From NCBI RefSeq assembly GCF_008327685.1, contig NZ_BDDE01000017.1, positions 310,001-374,000 of the forward strand: a DNA stretch of 64,000 bases, read 5' to 3'. The translations under genes were made by a program, and so were the position numbers. This stretch comes from Actinomadura sp. K4S16. GTDB lineage: Bacteria; Actinomycetota; Actinomycetes; Streptosporangiales; Streptosporangiaceae. Shown in pieces: positions 33,444-41,088 of this stretch (positions are counted from its first letter, which is position 1; every line of letters starts with the position of its first letter). Below the pieces are notes generated by a model. The model did not search any database and had not been told where the DNA came from. It saw nothing but the letters and a program-made list of their open reading frames with translations.

Positions 33444-33909
33444 GGGTGTTCTCCTGGGGGCGGTCGAGCCGGTCGCGGATGGACGAGGTGGTGACGCCGC
33501 CGTCGGGATGCCGGTCGAGCTTGCCGCGCTTGACGAGGTCGTGGACGCCTTGCCGGGTGATGCCGAGCATCGCCCCGGCGGTGGAGTACGGCACGGCCTC
33601 GGCGGGGTGGACCATCGAGCGGGCCACGGCGCGCCCCACCGCGGTCCGCCACCACGAGGCCGACGGATCGAAGGCCGCGTCGCCGGGGAAGAACACCCCG
33701 ACGAGCCGGGCCGCGGTCATGGCGGCCCGCTCCCGGTCGGGGCCCAGCAGTTGGGCGGCCCAGACCTCGGCCTCCACCCGCAGCCGCGCCCTGATGGGCT
33801 CGATCGGCTCGTCCGAGGCCAGGAGGATCTCCAGCGGATCGAGGATCCGCGTCTCCAGCAGCCGGACGAGTTCGGCCACCAGCTCGACATGGTCTTCCGT
33901 GGTCGTCAC
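33415..33909 (-). CDS. Small HTH regulator (MerR/excisionase-like C-terminal HTH)
   Basis: 164 residues from GTG 33909; a TTG at 33918 is an alternative. The N-terminal 90 residues are helical (VELVAELVRLLETRILDPLE). Near the C-terminus STAGAMLGITRQGVHDLVKR, then GKLDRHPDGGVTTSSIRDRL, is a winged-HTH of the helix_turn_helix_17/excisionase type, with recognition helix, wing and DNA-entry helix. Predicted -35 TTGACG and a palindrome before -10 suggest autoregulation and a near-leaderless transcript. It overlaps the hydrolase gene and probably controls it. Confidence 0.75.
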   Translation of the reverse strand: MTTTEDHVELVAELVRLLETRILDPLEILLASDEPIEPIRARLRVEAEVWAAQLLGPDRERAAMTAARLVGVFFPGDAAFDPSASWWRTAVGRAVARSMVHPAEAVPYSTAGAMLGITRQGVHDLVKRGKLDRHPDGGVTTSSIRDRLDRPQENTRAIARLDHR

Positions 33910-33921
33910 TTGACACAAGAT

Positions 33922-33935
33922 AGCAAGTACTTGCT
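33922..33935. promoter_or_regulatory. 14-bp perfect palindrome, probable autoregulatory operator
   Basis: AGCAAGTACTTGCT reads the same on both strands. On the minus strand it lies just after TTGACG (a good -35) and before a weak -10 (GCTATC), thus inside the promoter of the small HTH regulator. Related half-sites (ACTTGAC and GTCAAGT) flank it on both sides, which widens the dyad region to about 33908-33951. Confidence 0.6.
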
Positions 33936-33993
33936 CTCAAACGTCAAGTAGTCCAGCCGGGAGATCCGGGCACGGCCGGTTACAGTGCCGGTC

Positions 33994-35025
33994 ATGCCTG
34001 GCGACTTGCACGAGAGCGCGGTGGTGGCCGACGCGCACAACGACCTGCTGATGGCGGTGGTGGCACGCCCGCCCGCCCGTTGGGCGTCCTTCTTCAGGGA
34101 GCGGTGGCTGCCGCAGCTCCGCGCGGGCGGAGTCGATCTCCAGGTGCTCCCGGTGTTCATCGACGACCGGTTCAGGCCCGAGGGGGCGCTGCGCGAGACG
34201 CTCCGGATGATCGAGTGCGCGCACGCGATCGCCGAGGGGAACCCCGAGGACGTCCGGCTCTGCCTCGACGGCCCGCAGATCGACGCGGCACTGGACGAGG
34301 GGAAGATCGCGCTGGTCCTGGCGCTGGAGAGCATGCCCGGGCTGGACGCGAACGTCGAGCTCCTCGCGACCGTGCACCGGCTCGGCGTCCGGGTCGCCTC
34401 GATGGCGCACTGGGGGCGCACCCCGCTCGCCGACGGCAGCGGCGAGGACGCCACCGCGAGCCGCCTGACCGCCGCGGGCGTCGAGGCCGTGGCCGAGATG
34501 GAGCGGCTCGGCATCCTGCTGGACATCTCCCACCTGGGGGCGAGCGGGGTGGAGCACGTCCTCGAACTCGCGTCCCGGCCGGTGGTCGCCACCCATTCCA
34601 GTGCCCGCGCCCTACGCGACCACCACCGCAACCTGGCCGACGACCAGATCCGGGGCGTCGCGGCTACCGGCGGCGTGGTCTGCGTGAACTTCCTGCCGGG
34701 CTTCCTGACCGCCGACCCCTCCGGCTACACCGTCGCCCGGCTGGCCGACCACATCGACCACGTCGCGTCGGTGGCGGGCATCGACCACGTCGGCCTCGGC
34801 CCGGACTTCGTCCACGAGGTCTTCACCGACCTCACCCCGCCCTGCTGCGAGGACCCCGCGGCGAACGCCGGCTTCGACGTCATGGCCACCCTCCCCGGCC
34901 TCGCCGGCCCGTCCGGCCTGCCCCTGCTCACCGACGAACTCCTCGCCCGCGGCCGTCCCGAGCCCGACATCCGCAAGATCCTCGGCGGCAACCTCCACCG
35001 CCTCCTCACCACCCACCTCAACTGA
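33994..35025 (+). CDS. Membrane dipeptidase family (peptidase M19)
   Basis: 343 residues from ATG 33994 (GTG 33985 also possible). The amidohydrolase barrel begins VVADAHNDLLMA, the HxD metal site. It continues LALESM with the bridging Glu, MAHWGRTPLADG, LLDISHLGASG, VVATHSSARALRDHHRNLAD and HVGLGPDFVHE, each matching metal or substrate residues of the renal-dipeptidase family. No signal peptide, so it is cytoplasmic. It should cleave dipeptides, including D-amino-acid dipeptides, or related amides. It stands alone as a transcription unit. Confidence 0.9.
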   Translation: MPGDLHESAVVADAHNDLLMAVVARPPARWASFFRERWLPQLRAGGVDLQVLPVFIDDRFRPEGALRETLRMIECAHAIAEGNPEDVRLCLDGPQIDAALDEGKIALVLALESMPGLDANVELLATVHRLGVRVASMAHWGRTPLADGSGEDATASRLTAAGVEAVAEMERLGILLDISHLGASGVEHVLELASRPVVATHSSARALRDHHRNLADDQIRGVAATGGVVCVNFLPGFLTADPSGYTVARLADHIDHVASVAGIDHVGLGPDFVHEVFTDLTPPCCEDPAANAGFDVMATLPGLAGPSGLPLLTDELLARGRPEPDIRKILGGNLHRLLTTHLN

Positions 35026-35044
35026 CCACCCGCCAAGGCGGTGG
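35026..35044. terminator. Hairpin between convergent genes
   Basis: CCACCCGCCAAGGCGGTGG forms a GC-rich stem of eight to nine pairs with a two-base loop and one bulge, directly after the stop of the M19 gene. There is no T-run. It could serve both the dipeptidase and the convergent rtcB gene. Confidence 0.5.
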
Positions 35045-35079
35045 AACGCGCGGCAAGCGGAGGCAGGACGCCCGGCGGG

Positions 35080-36591
35080 TCAGCCCTTGACGGTCAGGAG
35101 GGGGCGTAGCTCGACGACCGGGGCCGCGACGTCCGCGCGGGCGAGGCTGGACACGACCGGGCCGATGTCCTTGTACACCCATGGCGCCTCCTGCTTGAGG
35201 TCGCGGCGCCAGGCGGCCATCACGTCCGCGCGGCGGGTGACCGCCGGGTCGCGGTGGTCGAGGGGCGTGACCACACGGAACTCCTTGAGGAACGCGTCGA
35301 GTTCGGTGTCGTTCGCGCGGGACGCCGCGCCGCGCGGCACTCGGCGGCCGGCGCCGTGGCATGCGCTGGCCAGGGTCCGCGGGTTGCCGTACCCGCGCAG
35401 GACGTAGCTGGCCGCCCCCATCGACCCCGGCACGATGACCGGCTCGCCCCACATCGCGTACGGCCCATCGGCCATGTCGGCGTACCCGCCCGCGGGTGTG
35501 GCGCCCTTGCGGTGCACCACCGACCCGTCGTCGTGCCGCCACAACAGGTTGTGCGGGGCGTCGTAGACGAGTTCGCCGGTGAGGGCGCCGCACTCGGCGG
35601 CGAGCCCCTGGCGCAGCATGAGCGAGAGGAAGAACCGGTTGCCGACCGCGAAGTTCGCGGCGTTGCCGAACGCGTCGAGATAGCGCCGCAGCGCCGCCTC
35701 GTTCCGCTCGCCGAGCAGGATGGGGAGGATCTTGTTATCCGGGGTCGGGACGTGCGCGGGCCACGCCTTCCTTGCCCGCTCCAGGCCGTCGGCGTTGGCC
35801 TGGTGGCCCAGCGACAGCGAGCCGCTGTGCACCATCAGCACGACCTGTCCGGGTTCGAACCCCCAGGCGTAGGCGGCCTGCCGGTCGTGGACCGACGCGA
35901 CGTACTGCAGTTCGGCGAAGTGGTTGCCGCCGCCGACGCTGCCGATGATGCTGTCGTAGCTGGTGCCGCCCGCACTGTCGATCCAGTCGCGGAACGGCTC
36001 GGCGGTCGCGGTCGGGTACCGCTCCCCGTGGGTCCTGCCCGGCCGCCCGTCCTCGGGCCGGCGCTGCGACCAGATTCCGCTCGCGGGGTCGCCCGGTACT
36101 TCGAGCAGGCCGGGCAGTCCGTCGCGCAGCAGGGCCTCCCGCTGGATCCCCGACAGCGCGATCCGCCGCCCTCCTTCGAAGAACAGGTGCCGCAGCCGGC
36201 CTTCCAACGCGTCCAGTCGGGGACGGACCTGGTCGACGGTGAGCGAGGTCGTCTCCAGCCGCATGCCGCAGTTGATGTCGTTGCCGACGGCCTGCGGGAT
36301 CAGCGCCCCGCTGGTCCGGAGCACGGTGCCGATCGGGATCCCGGCACCCTTGTGCAGGTCCGGGGTGAGCGCGACGCGCTCGATGGCCGCTTCCTCGTCC
36401 CCGGTCGCGTCGGCGAGCCGCGCCAGGGTGTCGGCGGTCTGGAGCACGGTGAGGATCTCATCGACCGCGCTGGGCTCGATCGGCACGTCGGCGCCGGCGC
36501 AGATGTCGACGGGGGTGTCCCACCGGTTGGGGAGATTGAGCCAGTAGTCGTCGGTACGGACGAGGCGGGGATCCTGCTGGGAGGCGGTCAT
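35080..36591 (-). CDS. rtcB: RtcB-family RNA ligase
   Basis: 503 residues; ATG 36591 follows AAGGAAAGCCC. Family motifs in order: LTPDLHKGAGIPIGTVL, VGNDINCGMRL (metal-binding Asp/Cys), SVGGGNHFAE, VHSGSLSLG, HNLLWRHDDG, VHRKGATPA, GSMGAASYVLRG and CHGAGR with the GMP-accepting His. RtcB joins RNA 2,3-cyclic phosphate or 3-phosphate ends to 5-OH ends using GTP and Mn2+. Actinomycetes often carry this branch without an archease next door, and none is here. It probably acts in RNA repair after endonuclease damage. Single gene with its own promoter region. Confidence 0.9.
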   Translation of the reverse strand: MTASQQDPRLVRTDDYWLNLPNRWDTPVDICAGADVPIEPSAVDEILTVLQTADTLARLADATGDEEAAIERVALTPDLHKGAGIPIGTVLRTSGALIPQAVGNDINCGMRLETTSLTVDQVRPRLDALEGRLRHLFFEGGRRIALSGIQREALLRDGLPGLLEVPGDPASGIWSQRRPEDGRPGRTHGERYPTATAEPFRDWIDSAGGTSYDSIIGSVGGGNHFAELQYVASVHDRQAAYAWGFEPGQVVLMVHSGSLSLGHQANADGLERARKAWPAHVPTPDNKILPILLGERNEAALRRYLDAFGNAANFAVGNRFFLSLMLRQGLAAECGALTGELVYDAPHNLLWRHDDGSVVHRKGATPAGGYADMADGPYAMWGEPVIVPGSMGAASYVLRGYGNPRTLASACHGAGRRVPRGAASRANDTELDAFLKEFRVVTPLDHRDPAVTRRADVMAAWRRDLKQEAPWVYKDIGPVVSSLARADVAAPVVELRPLLTVKG

Positions 36592-36770
36592 GGGCTTTCC
36601 TTGTGGCTGCCGGATTTCGGGCATGGGTCAGAGACGTGACCGTCCAGAGCGGACGCACGGGACATCGCCCGGTGGGCGACGGACTCCCCGAGGTTCAGCA
36701 GCCGCGAGGTGCGACGAACACTAACCAGGCCCCCACCGCCCGGCCAACCGAATATGTCCGACGACCGCGA

Positions 36771-37490
36771 TCACTTGGCGGGCGGGTTGGGGGTGGAGTG
36801 TCGCCAGTACTGCTGTTTGCCGTTGTCTCGGACGACGACGCCGATCCGGGCCAGTTCGCGGCGCAGTTCCTTGACGACCTCGGCGGAACGCGAGCCTTCC
36901 ATGGCCTCCGCGCGCACCTTGAGCAGCGAGTTCGCGTGCTCGGACAGGTCGGGGGTCTTCGGGACCCAGAGGCGGAAGTCGTCCAGGTAGGGATCACCGT
37001 CGGTCCAGGCGTAACCGTGTCCGGTGAAGGCCGCGGCGAGCTTCCGGGCGCTGAGGTCGCACTTCTCTCTGGCGATCTCCTCGCCCCCGCGGCCGAGCAG
37101 GACGAGATGGCCGCGGTCCCGGAAGACCGGGCCGACCCGGTCGCGGGTGATCTCCTGGACGTGGCCCGGCCGCCTGAGGACCACCCGATCGTCGGACACG
37201 GCGACCGAGACCTGCTCCAGGGCGTCGGAGAAGATCAGGCCGAGCCCGACGACGGCGCCGAGGGCGACCAGGCCGGCGGTGAGCCACGGCTCGGGGATCG
37301 AGACCAGCAGCCGGGCCGGTCCGCGCATCGGCGCCCACTCCAGGGTCGTCAACCAGTTCGCGAGCACCTTGACCAGCCAGCCGAGACCGGCCATGAGCGC
37401 CGCCGCCGCGATGTAGAGGGTCGTCCAAGCCCAGACGGGCCGGGCCAGCGTCGTCGGAGCTTCCGGGTGTTCCCACTGGTGCCGTCGCAT
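36771..37490 (-). CDS. YqeB-like membrane protein with PH-type domain
   Basis: 239 residues. Two membrane segments (WTTLYIAAAALMAGLGWLVK and LTAGLVALGAVVGLGLIF) precede a bacterial PH-like domain: VSVAVSDDRVVLRRPGHVQE, ITRDRVGPVFRDRGHLVLLG. A basic helical tail (VVKELRRELARIGVVVRDN) with a conserved final QYWR follows. This is the layout of YqeB-type proteins. The function is not known. A very short possible gene ends two bases before the start. Confidence 0.75.
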   Translation of the reverse strand: MRRHQWEHPEAPTTLARPVWAWTTLYIAAAALMAGLGWLVKVLANWLTTLEWAPMRGPARLLVSIPEPWLTAGLVALGAVVGLGLIFSDALEQVSVAVSDDRVVLRRPGHVQEITRDRVGPVFRDRGHLVLLGRGGEEIAREKCDLSARKLAAAFTGHGYAWTDGDPYLDDFRLWVPKTPDLSEHANSLLKVRAEAMEGSRSAEVVKELRRELARIGVVVRDNGKQQYWRHSTPNPPAK

Positions 37491-37492
37491 GG

Positions 37493-37609
37493 TCAGGACC
37501 TCGTTGCCATCGCTTCGACCCGGCTCTGGGCAGCGCCTTCGCCGTGCCGTCGCAGCCGGTGGCCGACCCCGGCCAGAAGGAACAGCACGCCCAGCGGTTC
37601 GACGTTCAT
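37493..37609 (-). CDS. Possible 38-residue leader or small protein before the YqeB-like gene
   Basis: ATG 37609 to TGA 37493 encodes MNVEPLGVLFLLAGVGHRLR and a polar tail. The stop is two bases before the YqeB-like ATG, which would couple translation. No ribosome binding site is evident. It may be a real small hydrophobic peptide or chance. Confidence 0.3.
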   Translation of the reverse strand: MNVEPLGVLFLLAGVGHRLRRHGEGAAQSRVEAMATRS

Positions 37610-38111
37610 GATCTGGACGCTAATGACGCGCCCCAACGGCCCGCAGCCCACCAAAGTCGTCCGTCGGCCACCGAAGGTCGATCAAAGCGGGAACCAAGTG
37701 CGCAGGTTCGCCGGACGACACCTCCGTCTCGCGAGAATCCGCTGGACGGCGGGGCGGCGATCCCGCCGGGGGGGTGTTCGGGTAGCCGTATGGGGGTTTC
37801 TCCCCTCCCCGTTCCCGGCTGCCCGGAGCAGGCTGGTCATCGATGCGATCTCACAGCGACTCCCGCGCCGGGAAGAGTGAATCCTCGCCGGCGCCGACCG
37901 TCCCGCCCGTGCGCGCACGCACCCGATCACGCCGCGCGCTCACCGGCCGCGTCCTGTGGCGGATGCGGGGCCAGGCCGGCGCCCGGATCGCGATCTTCGA
38001 CGGCCGCGGAAGCCGTCGCCCGGCGGGCAGGCTGGCACCGCGCGGTGGTCGGGCGTGCCCGTCGCGGCGGTGGCCGGCTGCGCGTTCCCGACTCGTCCTT
38101 GGAGCGGTTCG
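37610..38111. other. 502-bp stretch without a confident gene
   Basis: It lies between divergent genes and must contain both promoters. An open frame at 37843-38115 (90 codons, Arg/Ser/Pro-rich) lacks a ribosome binding site and overlaps the ApbE-like start, so I do not accept it. A GGAG at 38101-38104 serves the next gene. Confidence 0.4.
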
Positions 38112-39020
38112 ATGACCCACGGCACGGAGGACTTCCCTCTCTGGGGCGGTGTGGCCACCGTGATGGTGGACGACCCAGGCCGTCTCGGCGCGGCCCGCCA
38201 GGCCGTCGACCACGTGATCGACGACATCGACGCCGCGTGCGGCGCCTTCCGCGACGATTCGGATCTGGCCCGGGTCAACGCCGCCGCGGGCCGTCCGGTG
38301 CGGATCGGCTCCACCTTCCTGGCGGTGCTGTGGACGGCCCTGCACGCCTGCGACCTGACCGGCGGGCTCGTCGACCCGCTCGTCGGCGCCGACGGCGCCG
38401 GAAGCGGGGCGGTCGTGATCGACGACCCGCCCGGAACGGTGACGATCCCCGCCGGGACGACCCTCGACCTGGGGAGCATGGCGGTGGCGTTCGCCGCCGA
38501 CCGGGCGGCCGAGTCCGCCGCCGGGCAGGCCGGGTGCGGCGTCTGCGTCTGCTTCCCCGGCAGCGTCGCCACCGCCGGACCGATGCCGGACGCGGGCTGG
38601 CCGGTCCGGGTGGCCGGCGGCCGCGGCCGAGGGCACCGCGGCGAGCCGTGGCCCGAGCAGGAGATCGTGCTGCGTGCGCCCGGGCTCGCCACCTACTCCC
38701 CGCCCGCGCCGGGCCGGGCGCCGGGCCACGGGGCCGGGCGGTCGCAGGTCGTCCCCCGCGCCGCCGGCGTGCGGCCGATCGTGCGCGAGCAGCACCCGTG
38801 GCATACGGTCTCGGTCATCGGCCTGGCCTGCGTCGCCGCCAAGACCGCCGGCATCGCCGCGCTGGCGTCCGGAAGCGCGGCCGCCACCTGGCTGGGGTCC
38901 CGGGAGTTGCGGGCCCGGCTGGTGGACGCCGACGGCCGGGTGACCACCGTGGGCGACTGGCCCGCCGGTCCCGGCCACCCGCCGGCGGTGCCGGCGTGCA
39001 CCCCGGCACTCAAGTGCTGA
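38112..39020 (+). CDS. ApbE-like FAD:protein FMN transferase
   Basis: 302 residues; ATG 38112 with GGAG seven bases upstream. Family pattern: GGVATVMVDDPGRLGAARQA, AACGAFRDDSDLARVNAAAG (usual F..NS.ISRLN position), a central LDLGSMAVAFAADRAAE corresponding to the conserved DLGGIAKGYAVD segment, and HTVSVIGLACVAAKTAGIAA near the end. The GGIAKG Lys/Gly positions are altered (GSMAVA), so Mg/FAD binding may be weakened. No lipoprotein signal is present. Normally such enzymes attach FMN to a Thr of a membrane redox protein, but no partner with the FMN-acceptor motif is encoded nearby. Its 3-prime end overlaps the convergent regulator gene by 11 bp. Confidence 0.75.
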   Translation: MTHGTEDFPLWGGVATVMVDDPGRLGAARQAVDHVIDDIDAACGAFRDDSDLARVNAAAGRPVRIGSTFLAVLWTALHACDLTGGLVDPLVGADGAGSGAVVIDDPPGTVTIPAGTTLDLGSMAVAFAADRAAESAAGQAGCGVCVCFPGSVATAGPMPDAGWPVRVAGGRGRGHRGEPWPEQEIVLRAPGLATYSPPAPGRAPGHGAGRSQVVPRAAGVRPIVREQHPWHTVSVIGLACVAAKTAGIAALASGSAAATWLGSRELRARLVDADGRVTTVGDWPAGPGHPPAVPACTPALKC

Positions 39021-41079
39021 TCGCGTAGGCGACCGCGCCGTCCAGGCTCAGCTTCGCGCCCGCGGCGTAGGCCGCGGTGAACGCCCGTTCGCCGAGTTCC
39101 CGGCGGGCCCGGGCCTCGCAGTCCCGGTGGGAACGCGTGAAGGTCTGCAATCCGAGGGGCGGGATGTCGAAGGCCCGCCAGAGGCGGCCCGCCGCGCCCA
39201 GCAGCCGGGCGGCCCTGTCGTGGTCCCCCTGCGCGCAGGCGGCCCAGGCCAGCACCTCCAGGCACTGGCTGAGTCCCCACGAGTCGCCGATCTCGATCAG
39301 CAGGGTGGCCGCCCGGCACATCCTGGCCCAGGCCAGGGCGGGGTCCTCCTGCCACCAGGCCGCGTACCCCAGGGTGATCAGGGCGTACGCCTTGAAGATC
39401 TGCGCATGGTGGTCCTCGGCCAGGGCGAGGAGCTCCTCCCCCAGCGCCGCCCCCTCCTCCGGGCTGTGGGCGGCCACACCGAACGAGGCGGCGAAGTGCA
39501 GGTTCACGGCCACGGCGTCCAGATCGCCCCTCGCACGATGGCGGGCACGCGCGTCCCGCAGCAGCGCGTAACCGTCGCCGGTGTCACCGCGGGCCAGCGC
39601 CGCGATCCCGCGGGCCTGGAGGCAGAACGCGCCCGCCGCCTCGTCCCCGCACCCCTTGGCGGTGAGGGCGCATTCGTCCGCCCGCCGTTCGGCCGCTTCG
39701 AGATCATGCTGGTAGGCCGCGAACAGGACGTCGACCCACAGCGCCATGAGGCGGTCGTCGTCGGTCGGGCTCACCAGCCCGAGGGAGCGCTCCAGCCAGT
39801 GGCGCCCCTCGGAAAGGGCGCCCGCGAGCAGCCACGCCGACCACAGGGCGACCGCGATCCGCAGGCCGGACGGGTCGCCGGGCGGACGCATGCACAGATC
39901 CAGCGCCAGCCGGAGGTTGGGGATCTCCGCCAGCGCCGCCCGGTAGCGGTCGAACTGGTCGGGGACCAGCTGATCGATCCGGTTCCGCTCGGCCAGCCAC
40001 CGGTAGTGGTCGCGGTACCGGCGGAACAGCGCCGGTTCGTCGTCGTGCGCCAGCAGCTCGCGCCCGTAGGCGCGGATGCTCTCCAGCATGCGGTAGCGGC
40101 TGCGGCCCGCGCCGCGGACGCTGATCAGGATGGACTTGTCGACCAGCCCGGAGACCAGGTCGAGGACGTCCTCGGGCTCGATCCCGTCGCCCGAGCAGAC
40201 CGCTTCGGCGGTCTCCAGGTCCATCTCCCCGGGGAACACCGCCAGCCTCGTCCACAGCCGCCGCTCGCCGGGCGTGCACAGCCCGAAGCTCCAGTCCATG
40301 GTCATGTACAGGGCCCGGTGCCGCGGCGGGGCCGCGGTGTCGGGACGGGCGAGCAGGTCGAAGCGCCGGTCGAGCTCGTCCGCCAGTTCCTCCAGCGGCG
40401 TCGTGCGCAGCCGCGCGGCGGCGAGTTCGATGGCGAGCGGGAGACCGTCCAGGCGCCGGCAGAGCCGGGCCAGCGCGGGCGCGGTCGCCTCGTCCACCGT
40501 GAACCCCGGCCGCGCCTGGGCCGCCCGCTCGGCGAACAGGCGCACCGCGTCGCTGTGCGCGATGTCCGGCACGGCGGCGCCGGGGGCCGGGACCGCCAGC
40601 GGGGGCACCACCAGCACCTGCTCGCCCCCCACCCCGAGCGCCTGCCTGCTGGTGGCGAGGACGCGCAGCCGCGGCGCACCGCTCAGCAGCCGTGCCGCCA
40701 GTTCGGCGCACTCCGGCAGCAGGTGCTCGCAGTTGTCGAGGACGAGCAGGAGGCGCTTGTCGGCCAGGTGGTCCACCAGGGCGGGCAGAGACCGCCCGCA
40801 GGTGTCGCGCAGTCCCAGCGCGGCCGCCACCGACGTCTCCAGCAGACGGACGTCCCGCACCGCGGCCAGATCCACGAACTGGACCCCGGCCGGGAACCAC
40901 GTCCGCAGCGTCGACGCCGCCTGGCGCGCCAGCCGGGTCTTGCCGACGCCGCCCGCGCCGGTGAGGGTCAGCAGCCGCGTCCCGGGCAGCAGGCGCCGCA
41001 CCTCCGCGACCTCGTGGACGCGTCCGACGAAGGCGGTGCGGTCCGCGTCCCGGTCCGGCGCGATCTCACGTTCGGGCAT
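39010..41079 (-). CDS. NB-ARC/TPR-type AfsR/LuxR-like regulator lacking a DNA-binding domain
   Basis: 689 residues. FVGRVHEVAEVRRLLPGTRL opens an NB-ARC ATPase with Walker A GAGGVGKTRLA and Walker B LLLVLDNCEHL. RLCRRLDGLPLAIELAAARL and MDWSFGLCTPGERRLWTRLA are the usual GLPLA and winged-helix parts. TPR-like helices follow to the end (LARGDTGDGYALLRDARARH and so on). Unlike the adjacent paralogue it stops before any LuxR HTH. It starts nine bp downstream of the paralogue stop, so the two are one operon. It may act as a partner or inhibitor of the HTH-bearing paralogue. Confidence 0.8.
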   Translation of the reverse strand: MPEREIAPDRDADRTAFVGRVHEVAEVRRLLPGTRLLTLTGAGGVGKTRLARQAASTLRTWFPAGVQFVDLAAVRDVRLLETSVAAALGLRDTCGRSLPALVDHLADKRLLLVLDNCEHLLPECAELAARLLSGAPRLRVLATSRQALGVGGEQVLVVPPLAVPAPGAAVPDIAHSDAVRLFAERAAQARPGFTVDEATAPALARLCRRLDGLPLAIELAAARLRTTPLEELADELDRRFDLLARPDTAAPPRHRALYMTMDWSFGLCTPGERRLWTRLAVFPGEMDLETAEAVCSGDGIEPEDVLDLVSGLVDKSILISVRGAGRSRYRMLESIRAYGRELLAHDDEPALFRRYRDHYRWLAERNRIDQLVPDQFDRYRAALAEIPNLRLALDLCMRPPGDPSGLRIAVALWSAWLLAGALSEGRHWLERSLGLVSPTDDDRLMALWVDVLFAAYQHDLEAAERRADECALTAKGCGDEAAGAFCLQARGIAALARGDTGDGYALLRDARARHRARGDLDAVAVNLHFAASFGVAAHSPEEGAALGEELLALAEDHHAQIFKAYALITLGYAAWWQEDPALAWARMCRAATLLIEIGDSWGLSQCLEVLAWAACAQGDHDRAARLLGAAGRLWRAFDIPPLGLQTFTRSHRDCEARARRELGERAFTAAYAAGAKLSLDGAVAYAIST

Positions 41080-41088
41080 GGCGCGCCG

